From the IMG/VR virus record IMGVR_UViG_3300025087_000012, positions 1-47,932 of that record: a stretch of DNA of 47,932 nucleotides. One strand, given 5' to 3'. Position numbers and translations under genes: made by a program. The DNA comes from a virus. The notes beneath the pieces were generated by a model. It was not told where the DNA came from. It ran no database searches and saw only the letters and a list, made by a program, of their open reading frames with translations. How positions within the stretch are numbered: the first letter of the stretch is position 1; each line of letters starts with the position of its first letter. Shown piece by piece: positions 39,411 through 46,691 of this stretch.

Positions 39411-41465
39411 ATGATTTACTTCAAGACGCCGGAAGGACAAAGTGGGGCACTGGATATAGTACAGATGCTGCGTGCAGATGGGCTCATTCCAACTGGCGTT
39501 CAGGACGGAAATGTAATGTACACCTCAGAAGACGGGGTGGAAGAGGGCATGTTCTCGGTGGCCGACTGGGCCATGCAAACTGGGCATACAATCAGTAAGA
39601 TTGACGGGTTTAACTCTCCTGTTACTGCACTTCCGCTTCCTCCAACTGGCATGAACTCACTGGATCAGTCTGTGTGGTTCATGGATGGTGGCAACATGCA
39701 GGCCCTTCAGGAAATGTTCCCCCAGGCACAGAGGCTTTCCGATGGCAGAGCAGTGGTGCTAGACAAGGACGGGCTCTGGAAAACCATGTGGTCAGACAAC
39801 TGGTCCCCTCCGGCCAAGTTCCCCACCTACCAGGATTTGGCAGACCGGGGGCAGGCCCTGGATGTCAAAGAGGGCATGAAGAGCGCCGGAATAGTTTTCT
39901 TGTTTGGGCTTTCAGGACAAGACTTGGATATCAGCAAGACCGGTGGAGCTACTCCTAAATCCATAACCAAGTGCCTGCGAGCAGTAAGCAATAATGCCCC
40001 CACTGAGAACAAAATGATGATCGGTAAGATCATGCACCAGACCACCGGGATTGATGAGTGGAAGTTCATGAACGCGCTCTACAGCCCAGAAGAGGTTGGT
40101 GCATGGCTCGACCAGACCCAAAAGAGCAGCACATTTCAGTTCCGCATGAAACAAGTTTCCGTAGCCGACATGGTAATTAAGTCCATGCACCAAATTGCTG
40201 TAAGACAATTCATTGACGCCATGAATGCGCTCTCAAAAATGCCTGAAGCTAAACACATGATTATCAACCTCAAAGAGGTAACCGACGAATTCATTACGAT
40301 GCTCGACAGGCTTGACGTTATTCGGGACATGGGCAAAATTACTGGTTTAGAGGAATGGAAATCCATAGCGGAAGATAAGGCCGTGGACCCCTCCAAGCTC
40401 CCTCCGATGCCTGCCTTTGTACCAAAACTCGTTAAGCTTCTGAAGTGGATCATGCCGGTATCCCAGAACAACGTGCTTGCATTCGCCAAAGGCCAGCGGG
40501 GCTTCAAGGCGATCATGTCACTGATGGTGATGGTGGACAACTGCCTCTATTCACTTTCCGATGTGCCAGATTCCACAGCTAAACAGAAAATGTTTATGGC
40601 CCTGAAGAACATCCAAACACGAATGGAAAACAAACTGGCTATTTACTTCCATCCCGAAAAGAACCCCGATGGAATGAAGAGCAATCTTTTCCATGAAGCC
40701 AAAAAGAATTACGGCGACAAGCGGGAAGTAGTGTATGCGATCGTGCAGAGCTCTAAAGAAACATGGGCTCAACTCATTACAGAAACCCTACGTAAGGAAC
40801 CCAACCTCGAAGCATTCTATGACACACTGCCCAAAGATTTCGCTGGGCTGCTCAAGACCTTCCTGGCAATGGACGTGGCATATGACATGCAACCTTGGAT
40901 TGACCCGGAGTATCGCAAGCGCATCAATGACCCCCTGGCCATGATGTCTGACATCTATGGGGCGCCTCCCCCAGAATTCGGCTACCTGGCAGATAACAGC
41001 CCCAGGGCCGCGCTGAATATCATTGAAACCTTAACCCAGACTGCGGCAATGTTTAACACCATGGGGGACCGCCAACGGCTACACGTAGTTAGGTCCCCTC
41101 TCCTGTTCGCCAATATGATGAACATGCTCCAAACTGCTGCGGTGCAGCGCGAGGTGGGTACGGTAGAAACCTTGACTCGCATGGGCATGATGGCCAACAA
41201 TGACCCGTACACCTCGGTGGACCCGCGCAGGATATGGGAAGACCCGGTGGCCGTGGCGGAAGATCAAAAGGCACAAATGGCCGCATATATGGAACAAATG
41301 GCATCAGAAAAGGCTGCAGAAGACGTGGCAAAACTGGACCAGAACGCACAAAGTGCTATGATGGCAGAGCAACAGGGCGCTCCGGCTGCTGCTGCACCAG
41401 CGCCACAAAGCGCAAATTCGGCAGCCCCTAACGGGGCTCCGCCAATGATGGCAGCAGGAGGATAG
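39411..41465 (+). CDS. Large virion-region protein, 684 aa
   Basis: Not recognised. The protein is largely helical (ALSKMPEAKHMIINLKEVTD, VPKLVKLLKWIMPVSQNNVL and on), with an N-terminal alpha/beta part of about 140 residues and a C-terminal Ala/Gln/Pro tail (QQGAPAAAAPAPQSANSAAP) of the same kind as the neighbours. Its end MMAAGG is like the LAAGG end of the protein at 33966. Long helical proteins at this place in podoviruses are usually internal core or ejection proteins. Confidence 0.68.
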   Translation: MIYFKTPEGQSGALDIVQMLRADGLIPTGVQDGNVMYTSEDGVEEGMFSVADWAMQTGHTISKIDGFNSPVTALPLPPTGMNSLDQSVWFMDGGNMQALQEMFPQAQRLSDGRAVVLDKDGLWKTMWSDNWSPPAKFPTYQDLADRGQALDVKEGMKSAGIVFLFGLSGQDLDISKTGGATPKSITKCLRAVSNNAPTENKMMIGKIMHQTTGIDEWKFMNALYSPEEVGAWLDQTQKSSTFQFRMKQVSVADMVIKSMHQIAVRQFIDAMNALSKMPEAKHMIINLKEVTDEFITMLDRLDVIRDMGKITGLEEWKSIAEDKAVDPSKLPPMPAFVPKLVKLLKWIMPVSQNNVLAFAKGQRGFKAIMSLMVMVDNCLYSLSDVPDSTAKQKMFMALKNIQTRMENKLAIYFHPEKNPDGMKSNLFHEAKKNYGDKREVVYAIVQSSKETWAQLITETLRKEPNLEAFYDTLPKDFAGLLKTFLAMDVAYDMQPWIDPEYRKRINDPLAMMSDIYGAPPPEFGYLADNSPRAALNIIETLTQTAAMFNTMGDRQRLHVVRSPLLFANMMNMLQTAAVQREVGTVETLTRMGMMANNDPYTSVDPRRIWEDPVAVAEDQKAQMAAYMEQMASEKAAEDVAKLDQNAQSAMMAEQQGAPAAAAPAPQSANSAAPNGAPPMMAAGG

Positions 41466-41467
41466 AA

Positions 41468-41647
41468 ATGCTCACGATTAATGAAAAAGCAAAATTCTCG
41501 CTGAGTATCGTAATTTCAATCGTGGCTCTGGCTTTTAGCGTCGGATTAGCGTGGGCCAAGGTAAATCAGATTGCAGAGTTGGAAAAAGTGATTAGAAGTG
41601 TAGACACACGACTCTCCCGAATTGAAGGCAAATTGGGTGTACATTAA
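41468..41647 (+). CDS. Small membrane protein with coiled coil, 59 aa
   Basis: A 59-aa frame with GGAGG six bases before its ATG and TAATG coupling to the next gene. It has a short charged start, one membrane helix at about residues 10-30 (FSLSIVISIVALAFSVGLAW) and a coiled coil to the end (VNQIAELEKVIRSVDTRLSR). The form is that of an inner-membrane protein with a soluble coil and would suit a lysis accessory, an inner spanin-like partner or an ejection adaptor. No further homology is claimed. Confidence 0.8.
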   Translation: MLTINEKAKFSLSIVISIVALAFSVGLAWAKVNQIAELEKVIRSVDTRLSRIEGKLGVH

Positions 41648-43089
41648 TGGGTGCAGAAAGTGATCCAAAATTTTTAGCCGCGATGGCCAACGTGAAGTCC
41701 TCCCCGTATTACACGGGAGGGGCACCTCTGGCCACACAACAGGCCCAACAGGTGGCGTACGCTAGTAATCCTGCTTACTATAACAACACGGCTGCACCGG
41801 CTCAGCCCATCATAAATAACCCGGCAGCACTGGATGCTATCAAAAACGCCAAACCAGGAGTGGATTTGGCTCCGATTCTCAAGAACCTTGGGCTATCTCC
41901 TTTAGCTATCAAGTCAGTCCTGAATGACCCCACCAGGAAAGCTGCGGGCACAGATGCCCCGGCTAATGGCGACCCAAAAGACTCGCCGTTAATTGACGAA
42001 AAAGAATTAGGCAACCGTACCGACGTAAACAAGGACGGCAAGGTAGACAACGCTGACGGTATGCCGCGTACCTCTCCTGAACTATTGGCTATGCTGAACC
42101 AAGGTCAAATTGACCAGGCCGCGCTACCTAAAGTTCTAACTATGTTCGAATGCACGGGCTGCAACGAAGCCCAAAAATTAGAGCTGGGATTCTACCTTCA
42201 GCGCTTCATCGTCGACGGAATGATTAGGGGCGAGGACGTAATAAAAAACATACAAGACCAGGGCGGTTTAAAATTCAACATGGACTACACACCAGGAAGA
42301 GGCATTGGCGGTATGGCCGATACCGGGGGTGGAGTAAATGTATCCCTTTACGGCTGGGGTGATTATTCCGATGGCTGGAAATTCGATGACTTCTACCACG
42401 AGGTGGGTCACAACCTGCTAGAGCGCGGACATAACTACGACCCCAATTCCGTAATGTACGGCCCGGGAGACGTAGGTCAGTTGAAGGGTCCTGAATGGCT
42501 TTCTGGGGTCTACGACTATGCAATGGGCGAGCTGTACAACCCGGATAATTGGGCTAAAACGCAAGCACCACCAGGTGTGGCCCCAAAAGTAGATCCTAAT
42601 GCATACCCTCAGACCACTCCCGGTACCCCGCTACCTCCGGCTGGCCCTGTTGACCCTAATCCAGTCGGTCAAGGCGCGCCTCAAACCGCCGCTCCGCCCG
42701 TCGCAGCTCCCGCTCCAAATGTTGCACCGATCGGGCCGACTTCCTTGATTGGTCCTGCAGGTCCCACTGTTGGAGTAACTGGCTCGCCCTACTACCAGGG
42801 GCCACCAACCAGAATGGCATCCAGTAATCAGGCTCAGCAGGCCGTGGCTCAGCAATTTGTTGAGTTTGGTGAGAATGCCCCGCGCGGCTCAGAGTCTCTT
42901 GAGTCTGCGATCGCCGAGATGGAGGGCGGATCATTTTCGCCTCCAGGTTCGGCTGGATCGTCACGGGCTCCCCGTGGGGCGGGAGCAAATATACCGAATC
43001 CGTTTCGGGATGAGCTTGGCCGTATGCTTCAACAGGGTGCGCCGATGTTGAGAGGCTTAGGGGGAGCGTTAACCAAATGGCGTAAGTGA
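41647..43089 (+). CDS. Virion-region protein with EF-hand and metzincin-like motifs, 480 aa
   Basis: The last gene of the structural operon. Residues 126-137 read DVNKDGKVDNAD, an EF-hand calcium loop. Residues 251-262 hold HEVGHNLLERGH, an HExxH zinc motif with a further His, and PNSVMYG (267-272) has the form of a Met-turn. Together they suggest a metzincin-type zinc protease, although the third His is one residue later than in the classic HExxHxxGxxH. The C-terminal 180 residues are Pro/Ala-rich linker and a helical end. It could cut virion proteins or host-surface proteins. The 3' end overlaps a minus-strand gene by 61 bp. Confidence 0.78.
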   Translation: MGAESDPKFLAAMANVKSSPYYTGGAPLATQQAQQVAYASNPAYYNNTAAPAQPIINNPAALDAIKNAKPGVDLAPILKNLGLSPLAIKSVLNDPTRKAAGTDAPANGDPKDSPLIDEKELGNRTDVNKDGKVDNADGMPRTSPELLAMLNQGQIDQAALPKVLTMFECTGCNEAQKLELGFYLQRFIVDGMIRGEDVIKNIQDQGGLKFNMDYTPGRGIGGMADTGGGVNVSLYGWGDYSDGWKFDDFYHEVGHNLLERGHNYDPNSVMYGPGDVGQLKGPEWLSGVYDYAMGELYNPDNWAKTQAPPGVAPKVDPNAYPQTTPGTPLPPAGPVDPNPVGQGAPQTAAPPVAAPAPNVAPIGPTSLIGPAGPTVGVTGSPYYQGPPTRMASSNQAQQAVAQQFVEFGENAPRGSESLESAIAEMEGGSFSPPGSAGSSRAPRGAGANIPNPFRDELGRMLQQGAPMLRGLGGALTKWRK

Positions 43090-43340
43090 TCAGCTTGTTC
43101 ATGATTTTTTACCTCTTTAGACAATCGTTTCTGCAATTGGTATACCCGCTGCTTCTCTCTAATGATTTCCCGATTAGCGTAGTACCTAACCTTGTTGTAG
43201 CTTGACCAGCACAAAGGACAGGTGGCATTCATCCACCTACTACCCTTTTCGTCGCGAAATATCTTATCCCCTCGACTATTTAAGCCACTTAATATTGCTA
43301 CGCCTTGCACCCTGCAACGGCTGCATTGCTTTTTGTCCAT
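43029..43340 (-). CDS. Cys-pair zinc protein, 103 aa (HNH-like neighbourhood)
   Basis: Residues CSRC (about 6-9) and CPLC (about 41-44) with a Trp and His-rich surround predict a zinc knuckle pair; the central part (KVRYYANREIIREKQRVYQL) is a charged helix. Small Cys-pair proteins with this layout are common in phages and some belong to recombination endonuclease or HNH-like groups, but I see no catalytic His pair here. It is the last gene of the leftward operon, after the tRNAs, and overlaps the metzincin-like gene tail to tail. Confidence 0.72.
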   Translation of the reverse strand: MDKKQCSRCRVQGVAILSGLNSRGDKIFRDEKGSRWMNATCPLCWSSYNKVRYYANREIIREKQRVYQLQKRLSKEVKNHEQADHLRHLVNAPPKPLNIGAPC

Positions 43341-43358
43341 TACTACTCCAATGAAAAA

Positions 43359-43444
43359 TGGTGTGGACGGTGAGACTCGAACTCACAACGGGCATAACCC
43401 GCAGATGATTTACAGTCACCTTGCTTTCCATTCGCTTCGGCCAC
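43359..43444 (-). tRNA. tRNA-Tyr (anticodon GTA)
   Basis: Read on the minus strand, an 86-nt cloverleaf with encoded CCA (43359-43361). The anticodon arm is GGTGA-CTGTAAA-TCATC with anticodon GTA, the variable arm is long (CGGG/CCCG stem) as in bacterial tRNA-Tyr, and the T arm is GTGAG-TTCGAGT-CTCAC. The acceptor stem pairs GTGGCCG with CGTCCAC with one mismatch. The D arm is poorly paired. A phage tRNA-Tyr could supply codons or replace a host tRNA cut by a defence nuclease. Confidence 0.88.
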
Positions 43445-43451
43445 ACAAAAA

Positions 43452-43564
43452 TGGTGGAGGCGGGAAGGAGTTGCACCCTCCGTTTTCGGCTAGGATTGTC
43501 TTGCTGGGAATCGAACCCGCCGCTGGGCGGCGCAATTGCCTCTCCTACTCTTCTACTCGCCCCC
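43452..43564 (-). ncRNA. tRNA-like element, 113 nt, with CCA end
   Basis: On the minus strand GGGGGCG (43558-43564) can pair along seven positions with CGCCTCC (43456-43462), followed by A and CCA, and a T arm GAGGG-TGCAACT-CCTTC precedes it. A second T-arm-like hairpin GGG-TTCGATT-CCC lies inside, and a strong GC hairpin (CGCCGC-CCA-GCGGCG) sits before it. The length is about 25-40 nt more than a tRNA, the D arm is purine-only and no good anticodon arm is visible. It begins right after the TGA of the 114-aa gene and ends 7 nt before tRNA-Tyr. It may be a tRNA fused from two, a tRNA with an insertion, or a tRNA mimic. Confidence 0.5.
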
Positions 43565-43909
43565 TCAGAGGACATTACCTGCTACGAACCCTACCAGGAT
43601 TGACAGCGGGATGAAAGTCCAAAGATTATTCCGTTTGTTAGCGGCCCGCAAGTCCACGATTTGGGTTGACATGAGATTTATCTGCTGCTCGGCAGCTACC
43701 TGGTAAGCCTCAAAAATCTTCACCCGGTCCCGGCACACCAGGGAAAACTCCAGACACTTTTTCAGTTCCTGGCTCTGCGTCATCCATACCGGGACGGTGG
43801 AATTGAGATTGCCCTGGCTGACCAACAAAGGGCTGGCCAGCGAGTTCGTCGGGGTTGTGAACAGAAGTGCGACTCCAAATAGCTTCCATTTCTGCCATTT
43901 TATCTTCAT
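43565..43909 (-). CDS. Exported membrane-anchored protein overlapping the coiled-coil gene, 114 aa
   Basis: The N-terminus (WKLFGVALLFTTPTNSLAS) is a signal peptide with an SLA-S cleavage site. The middle is a charged helix with Cys52 and Cys59, and the end (LWTFIPLSILVGFVAGNVL) is a membrane helix. AGAGGGA precedes the ATG at 43909. Its first 200 bp lie out of frame inside the gene at 43710-44090. This nested arrangement is like Rz/Rz1 spanins, but it has no lipobox, so a true outer spanin is not shown. The TGA touches the tRNA-like element. Confidence 0.7.
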   Translation of the reverse strand: MKIKWQKWKLFGVALLFTTPTNSLASPLLVSQGNLNSTVPVWMTQSQELKKCLEFSLVCRDRVKIFEAYQVAAEQQINLMSTQIVDLRAANKRNNLWTFIPLSILVGFVAGNVL

Positions 43910-44090
43910 ATTCCCTCTTATTTTCCATCAAAATCTTGCGGTGCTCTTCAAGGAACCAGTTGTTTCTAGCTAACTCAGCGCTTATTTTAGCATCCCTGGC
44001 TTCCTTGGCTATTTTCCTGTAGGTCAGAAACAGCCCTAAGATAACTGCCAATAAAACGATTGTCTGTATTGCTTCCGCGCTCAATTGCAT
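43710..44090 (-). CDS. Membrane protein with periplasmic coiled coil, inner-spanin candidate, 126 aa
   Basis: One N-terminal membrane helix (TIVLLAVILGLFLTY, residues about 10-24) is followed by a coiled coil (KIAKEARDAKISAELARNNW through KREYEDKMAEMEAIW), the form of inner spanins (Rz). The last 50 residues are Gly/Pro-rich and lie where the 114-aa gene overlaps in another frame. GGGAGGGA precedes the ATG. It overlaps the preceding gene by 10 bp. A Pro-rich lipoprotein at 4771-4971 could be its outer partner, though distant on the map. Confidence 0.72.
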   Translation of the reverse strand: MQLSAEAIQTIVLLAVILGLFLTYRKIAKEARDAKISAELARNNWFLEEHRKILMENKREYEDKMAEMEAIWSRTSVHNPDELAGQPFVGQPGQSQFHRPGMDDAEPGTEKVSGVFPGVPGPGEDF

Positions 44091-44299
44091 TCCCTCCCCA
44101 GGGTATATATGGTATTCCGCGTTTCCGCAGTACCTTTATTAAAGTCGATCTTAATTAAGGATGATGTTCTTAACGAGGTGCATCCAAGTTTGGGGTGATC
44201 AGGTGTATGCCCGATTAGTACAAATGTTTCCCCGGCACAGATAAGCTTCCAGTCATCGATGCGGGCCTTCTGTTTCTTAGGCTTAAATAACTTAAGCAT
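44081..44299 (-). CDS. Hypothetical protein, 72 aa
   Basis: A small protein, basic at its start (MLKLFKPKKQKARIDDW), then beta-rich (LICAGETFVLIGHTPDHPKL). Not recognised. The start at 44299 has GAGGTG and lies 8 bp inside the GroES-like gene end. A longer frame up to 44485 lies inside the GroES-like gene and is rejected. Confidence 0.75.
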   Translation of the reverse strand: MLKLFKPKKQKARIDDWKLICAGETFVLIGHTPDHPKLGCTSLRTSSLIKIDFNKGTAETRNTIYTLGRECN

Positions 44300-44735
44300 T
44301 AAGCACCTCGAACGCTTTCTTGTAGTCCTGGAACCACATCGGAATAAGAGTATCCCTGACACGACCGATTGAGTAGGGCTCATAACCTGCAATATGTCCA
44401 AAAGCCCCATACCAATACGTCGAACCGGGCAAAAGTATGACATCTCCCACCTTTGAATCACACGGAAAGGTATTACCCTGCTCATCCAACTGACCGGGAC
44501 CAGTCATTAGCACAATGCCGAACTCAGTCATGGTGTCTTCTATGGTATCCCGGAACGTCTTGGCACCTTGCAGGATGATACCGGATTTGGTTTTCATCTC
44601 GATAGCCGGGAGGCGCTCCACCAGCAGGTGGTCCCCCTTTAGTTCCATAATTCCTGGAAATTCCAAAGTAAGCCTTCGAAATTTCTTGAGGTACTTGCTT
44701 GACCCTACTGCATCCCCAGTAAAAAACTCACTCAT
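44292..44735 (-). CDS. GroES-like co-chaperonin (Cpn10 fold)
   Basis: A 147-aa protein. From residue 31 the pattern LKGDHLLVERLPAIEMKTKSGIIL matches the first strand and mobile-loop entry of GroES (DRVLVKR.E.EEKTxGGI). Later GIVLMTGPG and KVGDVILLPGSTYWY match the core strands GxVVAVGxG and VGDxVxF. It could bind GroEL and fold the capsid protein, as T4 gp31 does. The N-terminal 25 residues and the long C-terminal tail are extra. The ATG at 44735 overlaps the preceding stop (ATGA) with GGAGA upstream. Confidence 0.68.
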   Translation of the reverse strand: MSEFFTGDAVGSSKYLKKFRRLTLEFPGIMELKGDHLLVERLPAIEMKTKSGIILQGAKTFRDTIEDTMTEFGIVLMTGPGQLDEQGNTFPCDSKVGDVILLPGSTYWYGAFGHIAGYEPYSIGRVRDTLIPMWFQDYKKAFEVLNA

Positions 44736-44941
44736 TCGCCAATTCTCCATCTCTCGATTATGTTATCCAACGCGTTCATCTGCGACTCTGTTACATACCC
44801 AACTTTTTGAATTCGGTCGTACACACTCTCAACAAACTCTGTATCAAAGTCAGCATCCGTATCTGAAGCCCATTCTAAGATATTTTCGATCTTTGTTTCG
44901 GCTTCATGAAAATCCAGCAAGTTCGGCTTAATCACTCCCAC
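44732..44941 (-). CDS. Small acidic helical protein, 69 aa
   Basis: A 69-aa protein starting with GTG at 44941 (GGTGG upstream). It is acidic and helical (NLLDFHEAETKIENILEWAS, MNALDNIIERWRIGE). The function is unknown. It is coupled to the GroES-like gene by ATGA and follows the two-helix membrane gene with only two bases between them. Confidence 0.72.
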   Translation of the reverse strand: MGVIKPNLLDFHEAETKIENILEWASDTDADFDTEFVESVYDRIQKVGYVTESQMNALDNIIERWRIGE

Positions 44942-44943
44942 GA

Positions 44944-45405
44944 CTAGGCCACCGGTGCCTTCGGTGCAGTCATGCGCTGGTTCAGGAGCTGCACAATCTG
45001 TGTGGTGTTTTGGGCCTGAAGCTGTAGCTTCCGCTCAAGGTCTTCCATCTTTGCATGAGTGTCATTCAGGAACTGGTTCATTGACTCGAACTGTTCTGCG
45101 ACCGCAGGTTGTGCAACCACAGCAGCACCTGCCTTACCAAGCCCCTGATCCCCGGGAATAATGTCCTCAATAATTTGACCAACCTTCGACCCTTTTAATC
45201 CCTCCATCGCTTTGGCGAGGTGTTCCATAACATTTCCGCCAGTGAAGATACCCACTGCGGCGATAATCAGAACCTGAGTTTGGTCAGTCAGACCGCCGCC
45301 CAACTTCTCAATAGCAATACCTATGGCCAACCCGACCAGGGAAACCATAAGTTTTCTGTGTCCTTCAGGAAATAAAGCTTGAATCAGTTTTGTCATTATC
45401 GTCAT
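44944..45405 (-). CDS. Two-helix membrane protein, holin candidate, 153 aa
   Basis: Two hydrophobic helices lie close together (LMVSLVGLAIGIAIEKLGG about 19-37 and QVLIIAAVGIFTGGNVMEH about 43-61), then an amphipathic part and a C-terminal coiled coil (QFESMNQFLNDTHAKMEDLE and on). Two helices and a short loop are the layout of class II holins, which open the membrane for the M15 endolysin. The long tail is unusual for a holin. ATG at 45405 or 45396; AAAAAGG fits the second better. Confidence 0.6.
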   Translation of the reverse strand: MTIMTKLIQALFPEGHRKLMVSLVGLAIGIAIEKLGGGLTDQTQVLIIAAVGIFTGGNVMEHLAKAMEGLKGSKVGQIIEDIIPGDQGLGKAGAAVVAQPAVAEQFESMNQFLNDTHAKMEDLERKLQLQAQNTTQIVQLLNQRMTAPKAPVA

Positions 45406-45601
45406 CCTTTTTCTCTACTTTCTTCTTTTTTGTTTTTCGTGAGTAATGCCCACGACGTGCCATCTTACGAGTACCACCACCATAAAATTCCCAACAATTA
45501 AAACAACACCACTTTTGGGAACTGGAAGTCATTGTCCAGTAAACGGACTTGCATCCCGAACAATGACGTTCCTCCAACGTGAACCCGTATCGTACTCTCA
45601 T
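45365..45601 (-). CDS. Small zinc-ribbon protein with Lys-rich tail, 78 aa
   Basis: Cys pairs CSGC (14-17) and CCFNC (about 32-36) predict a zinc ribbon. The rest is very basic (RKMARRGHYSRKTKKKKVEKK) and ends acidic. It may bind nucleic acid. The Shine-Dalgarno is weak. It overlaps the holin-candidate start by 32-41 bp in another frame. Confidence 0.68.
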   Translation of the reverse strand: MRVRYGFTLEERHCSGCKSVYWTMTSSSQKWCCFNCWEFYGGGTRKMARRGHYSRKTKKKKVEKKDDDNDKTDSSFIS

Positions 45602-45606
45602 AATTT

Positions 45607-46401
45607 TTAAATCTCTACGTCATCCTCCCCGCCCATTTCTGGGATTGGCGGGCCTCCCTGTTGCTGAGTATAACCCGCAGTTGCACCCTGTTGCTGCGTG
45701 GCGTTTTGCTGCTGCTGCACGGGTGGCTGGTAAGCCCCTTGTGGCGGCGGAAGCGGTGCGGGGCTTCCTTGTCCCGGTAGAAACGGCTGCTGAGGGTGTG
45801 GCTGCTGCGGACCCGGCACAAACTGTTGACCGTATTGGGGCTGATAGTGTGCCTGTTGCGGACCCTGAACCGGTAGTACCCCCGGAGTTTGTTGAGGGGG
45901 GTACTGTTGCTGCTGGGGTACCCCCATCTGAGGGTTTTGAGCGCCCTGCTGTACAAAAGAAGGTGGGTACTGCGGTGCCGACCACTGCTGCCCAGGCTGC
46001 TGTTGAGTCTGTTGCTGCGGCGGGTACTCTCTTCGGCCACCTTGCTGGCCCCATTGACGGGGCTGATCCGGGTTTTTGGGGGCCACTTGCATGTTAGTGC
46101 CTGCAAAGGGCCTACCACCGTTTTTAGGGTGTCGTGGGCTAGTGTACATCGTGATATGGGCACCTAGCTGGCCATTGTTGTTCAGGATTTCATTCAACTT
46201 TACAATTAGCTTATGAAGCTGCTCTGGGTCCAACACGAATGAAATTGTAGACTCTGCCTCTGGGTCCAAAACCTGCTTATTTACAGTGCGTTTGCCAGTC
46301 TTTCTGGTCCGCACGTAATCGATAGGAGCCTTATTACTTTGTTGCGGTTGAAACCCACCCTGATTCTGCGGAGGATAGCCCCCGCCGTTTCCGTAACTCA
46401 T
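45607..46401 (-). CDS. Pro/Gln-rich protein with acidic C-terminal tip, 264 aa
   Basis: The first 110 residues include a folded part (ESTISFVLDPEQLHKLIVKL, GQLGAHITMYTSPRH) and the remaining 150 are Pro/Gln/Gly-rich low complexity (PPQQQTQQQPGQQW and alike), ending MGGEDDVEI. A small N-terminal fold, a Q/P linker and an acidic tip is the architecture of single-stranded DNA-binding proteins, so an SSB-like role beside the polymerase is an attractive guess. No OB-fold motif could be confirmed by eye. The CAG/CTG-type codon runs make it easily misread; other long frames here are shadows. Confidence 0.65.
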   Translation of the reverse strand: MSYGNGGGYPPQNQGGFQPQQSNKAPIDYVRTRKTGKRTVNKQVLDPEAESTISFVLDPEQLHKLIVKLNEILNNNGQLGAHITMYTSPRHPKNGGRPFAGTNMQVAPKNPDQPRQWGQQGGRREYPPQQQTQQQPGQQWSAPQYPPSFVQQGAQNPQMGVPQQQQYPPQQTPGVLPVQGPQQAHYQPQYGQQFVPGPQQPHPQQPFLPGQGSPAPLPPPQGAYQPPVQQQQNATQQQGATAGYTQQQGGPPIPEMGGEDDVEI

Positions 46402-46691
46402 TCCTTCTCCTCGCCTTTCTGAAGTTCGTTTTGAACCTCTTCTTTTACATCCCCCTCAAGGAAACTTGCAAGCATGTTCGCATCAAGCGATATCGCTGCC
46501 TTGAGTAAATAGTTAATCATTAACAACCTTCCACGAAGAAACTCTGCCGGGGTTTGACTTTTGAACCACTGCCCTACGGCTTCGATCTTTAAACCTGGCA
46601 CGCCTTGTTCTAGCACTTCGTGCAAAATAACTTTTCGCCCCGTAGGCCCACTAGTGGATAATTTCTTACCATTCAATCCAACCAAGCTCAT
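46398..46691 (-). CDS. Hypothetical protein, 97 aa
   Basis: An unrecognised protein with a beta start (SLVGLNGKKLSTSGPTGRKV) and a helical end (LLMINYLLKAAISLDANMLA), closing in an acidic tail. It shares ATGA overlaps with both neighbours, so the three genes at 46870-45607 are translated as a set. Confidence 0.75.
   Translation of the reverse strand: MSLVGLNGKKLSTSGPTGRKVILHEVLEQGVPGLKIEAVGQWFKSQTPAEFLRGRLLMINYLLKAAISLDANMLASFLEGDVKEEVQNELQKGEEKE

Noticed and set aside
44300-44485. N-terminal extension of the 72-aa gene up to 44485
   Set aside because: It lies wholly inside the GroES-like gene and a GAGGTG with ATG at 44299 gives a better start.
45615-46163. Two long minus-strand frames (45615-46163, 45620-46054) and a plus frame at 45579-46097
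   Set aside because: All arise from the CAG/CCG repeats of the Pro/Gln-rich gene; only 45607-46401 has ATGA coupling and a sensible protein.
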